In this document: piece after piece, positions 47,140 to 60,345 of the stretch
Numbering within the stretch: position 1 is the first letter of the stretch
Layout: every line of letters starts with the position of its first letter
Source of the DNA: Angiostrongylus vasorum
Lineage: Eukaryota > Nematoda > Chromadorea > Rhabditida > Metastrongylidae
Direction: 5' to 3'
Length of the DNA: 64,000 nt
NCBI GenBank assembly: GCA_018806985.1
Contig: JADANN010000202.1
Coordinates: forward strand, 1,798,001 to 1,862,000
The notes under the pieces: generated by a model
The model's database searches: none
What the model saw: only the letters and a program-made list of their open reading frames with translations
What the model was told of the DNA's origin: nothing
Translations under genes and position numbers: made by a program

Positions 47140-49790
47140 TTTACTCTTTTTGTTCATATCTCGGCATTCTTGAGGTTGTGCTTCACACAGTATATTTTTT
47201 CTGTAGGCTGAGATGTCTTTGAAGAAGGCAGGAAAAACGTTTCTTTTTCTCTTCTGAGTATATGGTTTTCTAGTCACTCCCTATAGCCACAGCATTAATA
47301 AGTTCTGATTGAAATAAATTTAAACACCTTCAAAGGAATGGGAACTTTATGAATAGATTTCAGATCTTTTTTAAAAGATTTTCCTTTTCTTGTGAGAGAC
47401 TCCATGCCTTTTTACCTCATTTTCGTTACATCGTTCGTATTCAACAGAATGTTATTATCAAATGGCTTTTTTAAGATTCTTTTTACTAAGAGTCGCTAGC
47501 TATGTTTTTCTTTCACTGTTCTACGATGTTTCGAAAAAAATCAAAGCGCATTGTATTCTGCTGAAAAATCAGAAAAAAAAACATCTCACCAATCTAGCCT
47601 TTAGACGACGTAGCTGTCTGACTTTTTTTGAAAAAAGATTCCAACGTTATTCACGAAAATTGTAACATTTTCAAAATTATGAAAAATATAGATGAGACCA
47701 TGGTGTCAGGGGTAGCACAGTGGCAGTGATGCCCTCCAATAGGCGCAGGGCGATGGATAAGCCACACCAAGCTCAGTTTTCATGGATGCGGTATACGCGA
47801 ATTAGTTCCAGATTGTTTGGGGAGTTTCTTGCTATCACCATCACCTAGCAAAGTTTTTAGAACGGCTATTCCAGGATCAGTTTTCGGATAAGGAGAACTG
47901 ACTCGACCAGCAATGAGTGACATTGATAACGAAAACTCTCAAGAGGCAGCAGAATCCACGCTTAAATCCGAATGCTCTTGTGGATAGTCTATGAAAGAAA
48001 CGCATCGAATGGGGAGATATTCTAGGATCCGCGCAATGTATGTGAAGGCTAGTCTTTCAGAATATGTGGAACGTACCCCTGGAAAACGCGGACCATTCAG
48101 AAGGATTATGACAGATATGAAAAATATCATAAACAAAAATTGGGACTACTTGGATATTCCGTCTTCGCTTGGAAGACTTTTATTTCGTATATGCTTGTGT
48201 AATAAGAGAGTCGATTTCTATTCTCGGGAAGATTAGATTTGTATTCGTCTTGTCAACGACTTCTAAAATATTAACGATGTAAATCATAAATGGTACTGAT
48301 AAACTCGTAGATACAGATGTTTTTTGCTAGGTCTGTAAGCTCTCAGTTTCTGCTGACAAGTTTGACTACCGGTCTTTTTATAACTCATCTCTTCCATCAC
48401 ACCTTACATTAAGCAACAATTTGAGGCAACTCGCTTTGCCTCTTAGCGCAACTCGGTAGCCAAACAGACGGCGTCTATAAGCAGCACTACAGCGCGTTTT
48501 GAAATAGTAAAAGATTACTTTTTTTCTAGAAATAGCGGTGGAAGGTGAGAGTGTTGTTCGGTAAGCTCGCTTTTCGTTGTAGAATCCACTAAAAAATAAG
48601 CAGTTCGAAACATTTTTACTTAACAAGTATTTGTCCTGTATACCATCTGCAATCCCATTCTAGCCCATATCAAATCGAGGGCTTCTCAGATAACCGAGAG
48701 CTTTTGAGACAATCGAGAGTTTCTTGAGGGCAAACGCCTTTTGCTTTTCTTGTGTGATCCTGAAGGTGTTGGGTGAAATGATTCTATTTGATGACATCGA
48801 TAAAGGTTTCCACTCGAAAACAGCTAATTAAATTTAAAAAAAAAGTATACAGCCGTAAGATTTTGTTGCCGAATTTCTCTCCTTTAAAGCTTTTTCTCTT
48901 ATTCGAAAAGAAGATTATTACTCGAAGAAGATACGATTTGTACTTTGTGTGCTTAGCTTTGTGACAACAACTAAATGGGCTAGGTAGAACCTCCAATAAT
49001 TTTTTTTATATGTTCTTTAATACTTTACAATGAGAGGTTCTCACATTCATTGCTCACACGTGCTCTTTTGGAACAGTGAGTTACTGTGAATGAATGGTCT
49101 TGGTAATCATAACAAAGTAAAAGATCCCGCGCTATTCGTTCCCTTTTAGTCCATTGGTTCAGACATGAATTTCGTCAGACATTCTCCTACGATCAGTTGT
49201 AATCTTGAAGTCGCCGTTTATGGCCTTGCTGGTATGATATCACCTTCAGAGCGTGTTTATGCTGACAAAAAAATTTTCGACGCTATTTTCGTTCTAGGTT
49301 GCTTATGTGGTGCAAATGCAAATCGGTTAGAGCCATCGTTGTTCTACAACTTTCCAACAGTAAAGTTTTGATTAGGACTGTCTATTGCTTAGCCCACCCA
49401 CAGAGATGCGCATTGATTTCAGTGCACACATTGCATTATGGTTCATGCATACTGGTTTCATTGCGTGCATTTTTTTTTCGCTTAGAGCTTTTTTGCCTTA
49501 TTTTTTCTACCCAGCTGAAAGCCATCATACCAAAAAGGTTGAACCTAGTAGCTATCCAGGGAAACCTACTCCCAATGCATAACACTTTATAAAAATCGTT
49601 TTTCGAGCGAATTTGTTCGCCTCATTTGAATCTCGAGATAGTTAGTAACATGTATGCCGTACTACTACATTGAAGTTAGGAACTTAGACACTGACACCAC
49701 AGGAGGTGATACTACATTTCGGAGAGTTGCGATAGATGTATTTGAAGTAATTAGGTGTGTAATTGACGTCAATAAAGCTAAAAAGAATTA
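47140..49790. other. No recognisable gene
   Basis: Mostly AT-rich. A faint tRNA-promoter-like segment ('ggggtagcacagtggcag') lies at about 47,708-47,726. An 81-codon plus frame at 47,991-48,236 has no splice context and no recognised motif. Confidence 0.35.
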
Positions 49791-49794
49791 AGCT

Positions 49795-50060
49795 CTCGGC
49801 ACCGATGAGTTTTTGAGAAATGCGCCATGCATTCAACTTCATTAACCATCGTTGGAGGTTATTGAATGCATATTTAGCCTTTACGATTACTCGCGGTGCC
49901 TACCGATGTATCGAGCCAGTGCTGCTTTCATCCCAGACAACTCTGGTACCAATTTGCCAACTCATGGAGGTATAGAAGATTTGGTGAGCCTTGGGCGCTG
50001 GGATCGCTCCCATGTGTATTGCACAGCGCATCCGCCCAGTGCGCTACACACGCCTTGACG
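49795..50060 (+). repeat. SINE-A copy
   Basis: Nearly complete: 'aatgcgccatgcattcaac', 'catcgttggaggtt', 'actcgcggtgcctaccgatg', 'tggtaccaatttgcc' and 'ttggtgagcc..gggatcg', ending 'gtgcgctacacacgcc'. Confidence 0.8.
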
Positions 50061-50144
50061 TCAATAGAGTTAAAAATCGCTGAATTGCTAGACATTTACG
50101 AAATGCGACTACATTAATTCATTCCATACATTCATTCCTAATTC

Positions 50145-50290
50145 ATTGTGTTTAGTTATGGAGGCGTTTGACCGTGTAGATTGCAGTCAACTTGACGTTT
50201 CCAGGCTCTGAGGAAGGCAAAATCCGCCGAAACGTCAGCTTGTACGTAAATAAAGAAGTAAAATAACACCTCGTGTTTGTTAAGCAGAAG
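50145..50290 (+). mobile_element. Solo PLE terminus with hammerhead-like motif
   Basis: Same as the 3' end of the 63.6-kb PLE. The motif at 50,203-50,241 has stem I AGGCT/AGCTT, core CTGAGGA, a GGC..GCC stem II, and GAAAC-GTC. Confidence 0.65.
50203..50241 (+). ncRNA. Hammerhead-ribozyme-like motif
   Basis: CTGAGGA at 50,208-50,214, GAAAC-GTC at 50,229-50,236, stem I of five pairs. It retains all core bases. Activity is not shown. Confidence 0.5.
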
Positions 50291-50299
50291 TAGAAAGAA

Positions 50300-51590
50300 T
50301 CATTCCATAAAGTTTTTCTTGTCAAGAGTACATTCTTAACACTTATTCTCATAATTTTCTACTGATGTTGTGAAACGCACTTTGACGAAACACTTGTTTT
50401 AGAGTCGACAGCTTTTTAGAAATGGTATATTTTTATTAAATACTAACTAAGTGGAATGTACACTTCCTGGATGCGATATAGTTTAATACAAACGCATACA
50501 GTATTCACTTCCTGGGTAGAACTCACACTTCTTCCATAGAATTGGCACTTTTCAGAGCCATTTTTTGAAGCAGCTTAAGGAAAAATATACTTCACATTAG
50601 TTGCAACTAGTATTATTCTTCTTAATACACATTACGGCAAATTTAGAATCGCTACCATTTCTCAGTTTCTCAAATAGCTAAGCAACGTGTTCGTTTCTGG
50701 CAGTGGTCCTGCTGATACTAAAAGTGACTAAATGACATTAGGAGCAATATTGGCTTGAAGACACCAAAGGCGTATTTGCGGCTTGAAGCCTTTCATCGAA
50801 ATTTTCTGCAAATTTTAGCAGCTGATCCTCTATATGTTTATCAAACACTTCTGAGATATATATAACCTGTGAGCAAGAACATATTCCAAAACCACACTGA
50901 GGCAGTTGATGGGGAATCATGATTTTGTTAACGTGTGGAGCATAGTCATCTGATCACTTGTGTTTACAAACACCTCCTCCTATCTTTACCTCTCAACCAC
51001 TTCCGGCTTCTAAAAATTTAAAACAAGAGTCGCTTTGCACACAGTGGAAAAAGTAATAATATCTGTCTTGTTTTATATTTTAATTACCATTAAAGGCTGA
51101 GGTCGAGCAAGCCAATACTGAGTTTAACCCTTTACCGCCAATCTCAGCACCATGGCCAACTTCGTCTTCGTGCATGATGATGTCAATGGAGGTCACTCTA
51201 TGAGCCCTAAGTCCACTTGCAGCTGCGAATACTTAGTCCAATGCAGTTCTTGGAGTCGGCCGACAGAACCGAATAATCACTAAATGTTCGACTCCGCACG
51301 GATTTACAGCATGGGACTTTTTGTTATTACTAAGTAGATGCAACTCAAACTCGTGTAACTAAGCCTTTGTTTAGCAATATAATAACTAATACAGCGTTAA
51401 AGAATTCAGCATATCTACAAACAGCATGAGTGTTAACGTGATCACTGTGCAAGGATATTATACTGGTGAACAAGTTGCATTAGCACTGAAGAAGAGGACT
51501 CTGCGGAGTGATAAAGTTTTAAGCAGAATAAGTCACACAACACACATATACATCAAAGGATTGATCAATTTCAGCACAGCCGAGTGCTAA
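50300..51590. other. No recognisable gene or repeat
   Basis: Short open frames only, no family motif, and no clear splice-bounded exon. Confidence 0.4.
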
Positions 51591-52960
51591 CGAAGTGAAT
51601 TAATGTGGCAGTGGATAATTCTAGCAAAGTCGCAGCGCGGTTTAGGTCTATCGTTGTGAAACATTTTGGAAACTGCTGGCGGACATGGCTGTCTATCATC
51701 CACAGCAGTCCTGTTTAGGATCACTCTAGTGAAGAGTTCATAGACAACAGACAGTAGACAGACTGGACGATTGTTACCGATGTGGAACATCACTTTTCGT
51801 GCAACAGCACCGTCATGCTGGACTTCCACTGACCAGGAACCCTGATCTCTGAGAGAAAACGTGTACAGCCAAGAGAGGGTATTAATACGAATTACCGCAA
51901 GGTTTTCCATGCGTTCAGGTCCTCAAGAGATGCCGTCCAGACTGTTGCTGTTCGATTTTTTTACCGACGAAATAGGATGTCCCAGTTCGGAAGGGAGAAC
52001 CGCTGGTACGACATATCTATCCTCTTATGTTTCATATGAGGAGAGGTGGACGCGGCTAATCCAAGTAATGATCGTCAACGATTTTCTCCATCACCTTTCT
52101 GAAAGCTGTAACTGTTTCGTCTGGGCCTTCGAGTGCAATCATCTTGGTTCTGTAATTGGCGAAGCTTATGTGGGCTTTGCGGATGCTTTTCCCAGCCTCT
52201 GCAGCTTCTACCATAAGTGCTGCTCGTCTCTCCTTAAGATCATTTTTCTCCTGGTCTGCGTTGTTTTCCAAGCTCGGAGGTGAGTTGGCACTTGCCTGTA
52301 TCTCGTGCAATTCCACGCTGGTGTATCACCTCGAGTGTTTTTGAAGGCAGACGTCTCTTGATGACTTTCGAACTCTAACCTTTAATAGCGCTGACGTGTT
52401 GAATAAGAGTAAGCCAATCGTATTCTTCATCGATGTCTTCCATAAAGATATGCTCCGAAAAGCCGGCTAATGGTCTGACAACGTCCTAGTTCTTTCTAGT
52501 TTCCGGAGATTTTCTTTGAATCTTGCGGTTTTCCCTTCTTTCTGTAAGACAAATCTTGCGCGTAAGAGACTATTCTCTTTTCCATGTCGGAATATGGGAT
52601 AACAGCGATAGGTAAAATTTTCGAGACTCGCAAGCCTAGCGTTGGGAGAGAGACGTCTATATTTATATGACTCACCCTCAGAAGTGATTGGGATACAGGC
52701 ACGTTTCCATTCGTTTCGTTGCAATCCAAACTTCATCCGTAGAAGGCGGTCAAATTCGGATCTGAGTTCGACTGCAATTTGCACATTTGTGGACTTCTCC
52801 TGCCATTAGTATACTGATTGTTGGTCGAGCATGATTTCGCTTCGAATCCCAATTTAGCGGTGCCTGAGCGTTCTTAGGTTTTCCCTCCAGGCAGACATTG
52901 TCTCGAATTCTTCCAGGACAGCAGCGGTTTCTCTGACAGCGCTGAGTACAACCATGAGTG
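51590..52960 (-). mobile_element. RTE-type retrotransposon fragment
   Basis: From high to low coordinate the minus strand gives linker pieces ('RARFVLQKEGKTARFKENLR', about 52,560), the pre-RT region ('EAGKSIRKAHISFANYRTKM', 'ETVTAFRKVMEKIV', 52,230-52,070), 'RPVCLLSVVYELFTRVILNR' (about 51,740), and 'HNDRPKPRCDFARIIH' toward 51,600. RT palm motifs beyond that are lost. Frameshifts occur throughout. Confidence 0.75.
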
Positions 52961-53344
52961 GGCCAAGCATTTCAGGACTATGCAATTATGCTACATTTCG
53001 TATGTGTACACCGAATAGTAAACTCATAATGAGTAGAATAATGGATTCAACCAGGCGTTCGCACTTCAGCAAGCAAATGTTTATCATCTTATTGTTATGA
53101 AACATTTGTTCATTCCACTTCTTGTATTGAAACACTGAAACTGAAACATTCCTGTATTTTTTACGCAAAAGTTATTACTAATATGAACTGGAGTATTCTG
53201 TACGTATTATGGAATCTACGAGATCATTCTCTTCACTATTGAATTAGTTAAGGATTTCAATTAAGCAAGCGGTTTAATTAGTTTCGAATTTTTGATCTAG
53301 TTAATTAAGCAAGTGACTTAAAAGAGAATTTAGTGCTAAGATTT

Positions 53345-53530
53345 TATTTACTGCCTATTACAATTTTTCAAGGCAGCATATTGTGATACAACTACAATAA
53401 TGCTGAGATACTCGCAAAACTCGGACCGCAGGTGTCTGCGGTGGGGAACGAACGGTTACCTTTTCCGTGGGCTAACGCGTTCACCACCACCGCACCATTC
53501 GGGTCCCTTCGCTTCGCCTGTCCCTCAGAA
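53345..53530 (-). repeat. SINE-B copy
   Basis: Reverse copy: 'gagatactcgcaaaactcgga', 'ctgcggtggggaacgaacgg', 'taacgcgttcaccaccacc', 'gcttcgcctgtccctcag'. Confidence 0.85.
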
Positions 53531-53733
53531 TTCGGAGTAGAAATTAGAATGGAAATTATGTGTAGCGAAATATGCGAAAATAGTCTAAGGTCTAGATACT
53601 AGATATACACGACCTTTCTTTCCTTTCTAGTACTTCTTCCCTTCGTGTTTGGCGCTTTTTCATGTACTTTTTTATATTCTTCGTGTTTTCCATATGAAGA
53701 CTGGATGCGTTCAAGATTTTTGGTGGAGTTTAG

Positions 53734-54094
53734 TAACACAGGACCGCTTGACACTGTCGTGCCACGCCTCTTCTGAGGCTTACGAAGGTCTTCACCACAG
53801 CTTTTTGCATTCTATGGATATTACGTCAAACATAGTTGTAATATGAAGCGTGGCTCTTGAAAATCTGTTCTCTACACTTAATAATATACAGAAAACCTCT
53901 TTTAGACGAGATCATATTGCGACGAGGGACTACTGCTGTTGAAGGGAGTGTGCAGCATAGACAATATGACCAGTGAAGAGGCGAGCAAATGCCTGAGTAC
54001 TGGAGTTCGACACTCAGCGGAAGGACTTCTCTACGAGAAGTTGATGAAAAAGACAACCAAGGAGAATTTTCTTTCAGACTCGGATTCAGCATAA
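53734..54094 (+). CDS. Two 3'-terminal exons of an unrecognised gene
   Basis: Exon 53,734-53,834 (acceptor GTTTAG, two bases completing a codon, 33 codons with 'LTLSCHASSEAYEGLHHSFL') ends phase 0 at a GTTGTA donor. Exon 53,906-54,094 (acceptor TTTTAG) continues phase 0 for 62 codons ('SYCDEGLLLLKGVCSIDNMT', 'EEASKCLSTG') to TAA. The intron is 71 bp, typical of nematodes. The composition looks coding and is not repeat-like, but I cannot name the family. Upstream exons were not found; a SINE lies just 5'. Confidence 0.4.
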
Positions 54095-55384
54095 GCAACA
54101 AAATCCTTCCAAATGCTGACAACGGTGTGTTTGGTAGATAAGATCTAGGAAATTGTAGTGAGTAACGGTTACTTTATAGCTCTAAATGGTTAGAGAAAAC
54201 CCTCTTTTATGGCTCTGTGATATTCTCAACCTCATGCGTCCTCTAATTTTTGAAAATTATAATAAGTCGTCTATTATTATAAAAAAAACCACCATGTTGC
54301 TTTTTTAAGTCTCGGATAAGTTCACGTTTCTGGCCTCCGCAGAATCAACGGTGATCATGTATATGTTAACCTCCTCGTCGAGAAAAGGACTGATGAACTA
54401 ACATGGATGAACAAGTACTTTTATTGGAAAAAGCAGAGGTTGTGATTGGTTCATGCGTTATTTTCCGTGCAAACGAAGGAAGCTTTTGAAAATTCTGGGA
54501 ACGTACGCAGATTCAACCATAATTCATTTGCTTCTAAAGCTTACTTACTGTTTGTTTGTTTATGGTGACAACGTAGTGCTTCACCAAATACTTTAAGCGA
54601 AGGATATTTAATGAAAAAAAATACAGCCGAATATAGCCATTGATTGCTTCTTATTTCTCTATGTTAGAATAACAACGTCCACGTCTATATGAAGTTCAGT
54701 AGACGAAGCTAATCCCAACCATCATGAAGTACTATTTACTCTCGCTTTCGATTAAGCAAAGAAATTTCATCAGATTCGTCCAGTGGTCTTCTTCAGAATT
54801 CATCAATAATTGAATAACTTATCCCTGTGCTATTCGACTTTAATGTGACAAATCGTCAAAAGCTCTCAGTTCTGAGACTCCAGCGATTTTTCAAACTCGG
54901 ATATCGTACAGATGTAAATTGGTTCATATCGCGCGAAGCCTGAAAGTCATTATCCGTTGTTCTTCTTCCTTACTTTTTACCTTTTCCTGTGTCGATTGGT
55001 GCCGAATGTAGACTCACACTTAGTTAAATGGCTTTTTTTTTCCACGAAGATTAGTGGCAAGAATCCCAGCATAGCTTATATTTGATTGCTTGTTTTCAAG
55101 GTGGGCCAGATTTTCTTTCCCTGTACTCTAGAAGTAGTTGTGTTAGGGATGTCCTCATTTCGCTCGTTCTCTTCGTTTCGGAATTGGGTGAAGAGTGCTG
55201 AGTTTAGCAGTTTAATATCTTCGTCCCTTCTTTGTACTCATAATGTACACTTTTTTATTCTCTTATTTATTCTTTTTCAATACTTTACATGTTGATATAA
55301 GGAAGTACTTTACTATCTTTAAAAACCAGCATCTATCTATTTGGCCTCGGCATGAATAGCCAATCTCTGACTTCTAAGAAAAAT

Positions 55385-55670
55385 GAGGTTGGTAATAAGT
55401 CCTATTCGGCTAACGTTTCGAGATCTTCCAATTCTTCAGAGCCGGATTGATGGAAAACGATATCCCGCAGCTGGTCGCCCTTGCGGAAGTAGATCAGTAT
55501 CTGTCCTGTGTAAAAGGACACGGCCGAGTCAAATTCCTAATTCTAGTTGTGCTCACAACACTGATTCTACTCAACATGACCTTCCACATCGAAAGGGCGA
55601 CCACCTGTAAGCTATTAACTCGAATCAAACCAGCTCTGAAGAAGACAAAAAACGTCGAAACGTTAATAAA
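55385..55670 (+). mobile_element. PLE terminus remnant with hammerhead-like motif
   Basis: It ends at 55,633-55,664 with CTGAAGA, a GAC/GTC stem II, and GAAAC-GTT. The stem differs from GGC/GCC in other copies by a compensating pair. It is followed at once by AATAAATAAATAAA and a SINE-A. Confidence 0.5.
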
Positions 55671-55679
55671 TAAATAAAT

Positions 55680-55945
55680 AAAGCTCTCGGCATTGATCAA
55701 TCCCTGAAGGATGCACCATGCATTCGACTTCATTAAGCATCGTTGGAGGTGATTGAATGTATATCTGGCCTTTACAATGACTCGCTCTTGTCTACCAATG
55801 TATCGAGCCAGTGCTGCTATGTCCGAGACTAGTTTGGTACCAATTTGCTGACTCCGGAGGGATGAAAGGCTTGGTGAGCCACGGGCGCAAGGATCGATCT
55901 CATGTGTATTGCAGGGCGCCTCCGACCACTGCACCACACGCCGCT
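55680..55945 (+). repeat. SINE-A copy
   Basis: Full set of landmarks, including 'aggatgcaccatgcattcg', 'catcgttggaggtgattgaa', 'tggtaccaatttgctgactc' and the tRNA-like 3' part ('ccgaccactgcaccacacgc'). Confidence 0.85.
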
Positions 55946-55999
55946 ACGTCGAAACGTTAGGCGAATTAAACTTATTAGCAACTTCATGTTTGGTTAAGA

Positions 56000-57130
56000 G
56001 CGCAAGAAAAATACTTCAATAGTTTTTACTGTATGTTAGAAGGGATGAATATAGGAATTGAATACTTCAAAGCTCGGGAGTGCACCCACCTAATCATATT
56101 GTTTACCAAGTTATCGTCTCACTAAATCGTTTTGTTTATCCATGTGGAACAAAAGTTAAGAAAGAAAGCTACTGCAAGAAACCGCATTCAACCTGAAAAA
56201 AATAAGAAGGGAACCGGAAATTTTTAGTCCTAATAAGTGCTTCAGTTCTTCAAAACTCAAAGACGTCGTTGGGATGATTCTAGCAACTGATGACCGCCGT
56301 CACTTCTCTGTGTTGACATCCATCTCGACACAGGGAATTCTTCATTGACGTATAGGAGCATTCATATAGTTCGTTGTTTGTTTTTTTGCTGGAATTTTGT
56401 ATATGAAGTCCATTCTAAATTATGCAAAGAGTGTGTTTTGCCAGCAACTGAAGAAAACTATTTAATGGGTTTCTCATGAAAAGAGCCCCCTGAATGTTTC
56501 GGTACTTCGATCTGTGAATGAGTGTGCTCTGTTTTAAATCACCATAGATAGTCTCTCAATCTCGGAAATGCGGGGATCTGCACTATCCCAGGAGTTTTCC
56601 ATGGTTCAAATTGGCTTCATTGGAAATTCTGTTTCACTAAAGTGCGGGTGAACTCTCTTAGTTAAAAAAAGCACTGGGAACTTCACCTTGTCGGAACGCG
56701 TTCCGTCTAGTTTGTTTCTACTGAATATCCAAAAGAAGCTTGATTGACTGATCATTAGACAGAGATTAAGAATAACTGTGTCATCCCCATCAACAATAAC
56801 TGCGAAATTCCTAGTCTCTTACTCCATTCATTAGCACATTCAGCCTTGTCTCGGTGACGTGCATTTATCTGAGAAGATTTTTGACGGTTCCGATATCCTA
56901 ATTAATAAACAGTGCCGTCTTCAATTACCGCTCATCCTATCGCATATCTCAATCTGAAACCAATTACGTGGGTGACTATGCGGTTCTTTCCGGTAATATT
57001 CTATGACGCTACTGTTCTTCTATCGCTTCTACGCATTGACCATCGAAAATTATCAAACTCCACATAATTTTCCAACATTTGTTCCCTAGGAAATTCCTCT
57101 TGAGTTCTGTACCATATAGGGCTATTCCTC
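56000..57130. other. No recognisable gene or repeat
   Basis: Short open frames, no splice-supported exon. Confidence 0.4.
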
Positions 57131-57139
57131 CAAATGCTA

Positions 57140-57370
57140 AGTTTTATATATATATATGTATATACATACATATATACATACATTCATACATACATACATA
57201 CACATATATGGTAACACATTATATATACACATGTATATAAATACCAGTATTATGTATATAGATCTATATATGTCTGTATCAGTATTATATATACGAATAT
57301 ATATATATATATATACATATACATACATATGCATATACATATACATTTATATATCAAGACAAATTTTCGA
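57140..57370. repeat. TA/CATA low-complexity tract
   Basis: Interrupted (TA)n, (CATA)n and (TATG)n runs. Open frames through it code only for Tyr, Ile, Met, His and Thr repeats and are not genes. Confidence 0.9.
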
Positions 57371-58316
57371 CCGAAGAAAGTTGGAAAATGGCGCGGATTT
57401 TGATACCATATGAAAATGTACAATATATAAACACAGAAATAGAATTCCCCATTTCTCCTCAAGTCCTACAGCTCCCGCATGTATGGTCACCTTAACTGGG
57501 CAGAATTCCGAGATCTTATGGAAGTTCAGCGAAGAAAATCCTTAGCAAAAATCGCCATCGTATAAGCAGAAGTCCACTTGCAGTAAGGCAAGCCTCCGTT
57601 TGATCTACGCCAGTTAGTAACTGGCTGCTGTGAAGGCCATGAACGGTGTTGTACTGCTCTCCAGGTTCTTTGGAGAATAACTGCTCAGCTACGGGGATCT
57701 CGAATAAAGATCGCAATGGGGTTCTCCAAGCGCGCAGGTGTCGAACGGGCCAACTGCTTAAACCATACCACTAAACATTATTTAGTCCATGGCTAATAAA
57801 GTAGTAAAATTATTTTCACCTGGTTTCCATCATATACAGAAGCATTGTCCTTCATTCACGTTATGTTTCCGAACGGCGCCTTCATTGATATGTTTCATAG
57901 TGCGTTATGAAGAATAATGTGGAGTACTAATGAGATCACCTGCCACCTGTTCATCCCTTGATCGCTGAGAGACTTACTGACTTGCCGAGCACCAGTAGAC
58001 TCTCTATGTTGTCCACGTTGCGTTTCAGAATTGCCATTAATTATGGCTCCATTGGGTATGTGGGGAGCACCATGGGTTTTATATGTAGACTGCTATTTTT
58101 TACTGCTTTCCTAAGTGTAGCCTCCTAATGACGACCACTCTTCATTTCATTAGCGATCGATCATGGTTACATGCGTAAGTGAGGCACGAAAACCGTACAG
58201 TTGGATGGATAGAGAGAGGTCCAAGCGTTCCATATGTTCATCAACATATCCGCGATCTTCTTATCAGCTCCTAAACCAGTCATCTGTTCTTGATCAACTC
58301 TGAACAAAGTCATTCA

Positions 58317-58499
58317 TCATGTTGAGTTTGTAGCCAGATAAGCTAGGCTGCAGTATTTTGAAATAGTCGATTTATTCAGTGAGAATAGAACATCGGGATC
58401 GAATCGCTTTACCATTAACACCGTTTCTTCCAGGTTAAACCAAAGGTCGATCGTTCCATCGTAATCATAAAACCTGTGATAATTGGCCTGTGTATAGAA
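58317..58499 (-). CDS. 3'-terminal exon of an unrecognised gene
   Basis: After a canonical acceptor (TTGTTTTCAG) 60 codons run to TGA: 'FYTQANYHRFYDYDGTIDL' then 'WFNLEETVLMVKRFDPDVLF'. The even, non-repetitive composition and good acceptor suggest a real exon. No upstream partner could be identified within about 400 bp, where a SINE-A begins. The family is unknown. Confidence 0.4.
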   Translation of the reverse strand, partial: FYTQANYHRFYDYDGTIDLWFNLEETVLMVKRFDPDVLFSLNKSTISKYCSLAYLATNST

Positions 58500-58879
58500 C
58501 TGAAAACAAACTATTAAGAAAAATTGTCGTCACTTTTCATTACATCTCCAAACTACAGCTTAAACACATGACGGCCGAAATTTTTTAGAATTTCAACAAT
58601 TGACAAGACTTCGCGGTCATCAGGAGCATTTGATCAGTTGAGAACTTTGTAGATTTATGGAGAAGATACCGTGATTATTTTGAAGTTTGTCCCCAACTCA
58701 AAACATGTGCAGAATCAAAAATTCGCAAAAAATTGAAGAAGGAATTCAATTTTTTCAACGTTTCCACTGCAAACACTGCAAGTACGGTACAAACAATACG
58801 ACGAGGAACACCAGCGTCTCCTGCTCACCGAAAACCCGATACCTCATTCGCTTCCGTGTTCCAGATAAAGCTAAATAAA

Positions 58880-59145
58880 ATCACTCGGAGTTGATCAAAC
58901 CCTGAGGGATGCGCCATGCCATCGACTTCAGTAAGCATCGTTTGGAGGTGACTGAATGTATATCTGGCCTTTCCAATGACTCGCGGTGGCTTACCGATGT
59001 ATCAAGCCAGTGCTGCTATCCTCCTAGACAAGTCTGGTACCAATTTGACGAACCCAGAGGCATGGAAGGCTTAGTGAGCCGCCGGCGCGGGGATCGATCC
59101 AATGTTTGTGTCGCAGGGCTCCTCCGACCACTGCGTCACATGCGC
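58880..59145 (+). repeat. SINE-A copy
   Basis: 'gagggatgcgccatgcc', 'aagcatcgtttggaggtgac', 'ctggtaccaatttgacgaac', 'tagtgagccgccggcgcgg' and 'tccgaccactgcgtcacatg'. Confidence 0.85.
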
Positions 59146-59319
59146 CCTACATATTCGAGATATGAGTCCCAATGTAAAGAAATTCATTTCGTGAGCTATG
59201 CAAAGTCAGAAATCAGTCTACATAAAATAAGATGAGATGCGCCTTATACGTAACGACCTGCACATTGAAATTGCTTTTATTCCGCCTAGGAATTTTTTGT
59301 TTAACATTTACTTACTGCC

Positions 59320-59425
59320 TATTCTTTTTTTCGTGCGAGGGTAATGTGAAATTCAACCACAAGTATGCAGAGATATGAGCAAAACTCGCAGCGTCAACTG
59401 AGCTTCGAACTCGCGATTACAAATA
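59320..59425 (-). repeat. SINE-B-like short copy with a different head
   Basis: 'tgcgagggtaatgtg', 'caaccacaagtatgcagag', 'gagcaaaactcgcagcg' and 'cttcgaactcgcgattac'. The head resembles that at 46,975-47,130. Confidence 0.5.
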
Positions 59426-60199
59426 TACTTTTAATATGAGCTGCAACATGTTGTTTTTAAATTTGAAACCGTCTGTCATTTATGCATTGTACTCAATACA
59501 TTTGGGGGCATTACGGGTTAATGCGTGGTTCATTTTCATTGCTTCCACGTATCAAAATGGAAATATGCACGAAACGCGAACCATAATATTCCAAAATGTC
59601 CCCATAGGGAAAAATTCCGCAAGCATCCTGAAATAATGCAAGTTATCCAAAAAGAAATAGGAAACCCAAAAAAAATCACAAAAAAAATATATCATGTTTG
59701 GTCGTTGTTTCATGATCACTCTGCATAATGAAATATGCATAGATTGTCTCGAATCGCTTTGTTGATAACAACGAACGCGATACACACGGAACACCAATCC
59801 ATGTCATTTGACTTCCACACTTCATCTTTAGTCTAATTTCTAAGTTGTTGCTTATTTAGGCTTTACGTCCATATCTGAAACGGCTCACATGCGCTAATTT
59901 GTTTTCTTTACACACGAGCATCATGGCCATATGGTCCATTCTTCCCGGTAGCCACAGAGATTCCGAAGGGTATTAAAAGTATAAGTTTTGCTTTCTTTAT
60001 CTTCTAGTTCAATAGTGAAGCATATTTCCATTGAAAACCAACGTTCGTTGACGGGAAAAAAAAGAAGAGGAAAAAAGAGCTCTTTTCCGATGAACTAGTC
60101 CCAACTAGCAATTCTTCTATACAATATGATCGGATGTGGAGATGAATATAACTGTCCAATTTAATATTGCATTGCATATTATATATTACTAATACATAT

Positions 60200-60345
60200 T
60201 AGAACTAGCTGAGAGACAAGCGAAACGAAGGACCCGCATAATGTGGTGGTGAACGCGATAATCCCCGGAAAGGGTAATGGCGCGTTTCTCCACCGCGGAC
60301 ACCTCTGGTCCGCAGTTTTGCAAATATCTCAACATCATTTTAATA
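60200..60345 (+). repeat. SINE-B copy
   Basis: 'gaactagctgagagacaagc', 'acccgcataatgtggtgg', 'gcgcgtttctccaccgcgg', 'gttttgcaaatatctcaac'. Confidence 0.85.

Noticed and set aside
53826..54122. 98-codon minus-strand frame
   Set aside because: It is antisense to the better supported plus-strand exon 53,906-54,094.
57137..57413. Met/Tyr/Ile/His-rich open frames
   Set aside because: They come from the TA/CATA low-complexity tract.
57516..57716. 66-codon minus-strand frame ('LFEIPVAEQLFSKEPGEQY')
   Set aside because: It has a coding-like look but no splice context or recognised family. A tRNA-promoter-like segment overlaps its edge, so it may be repeat debris.
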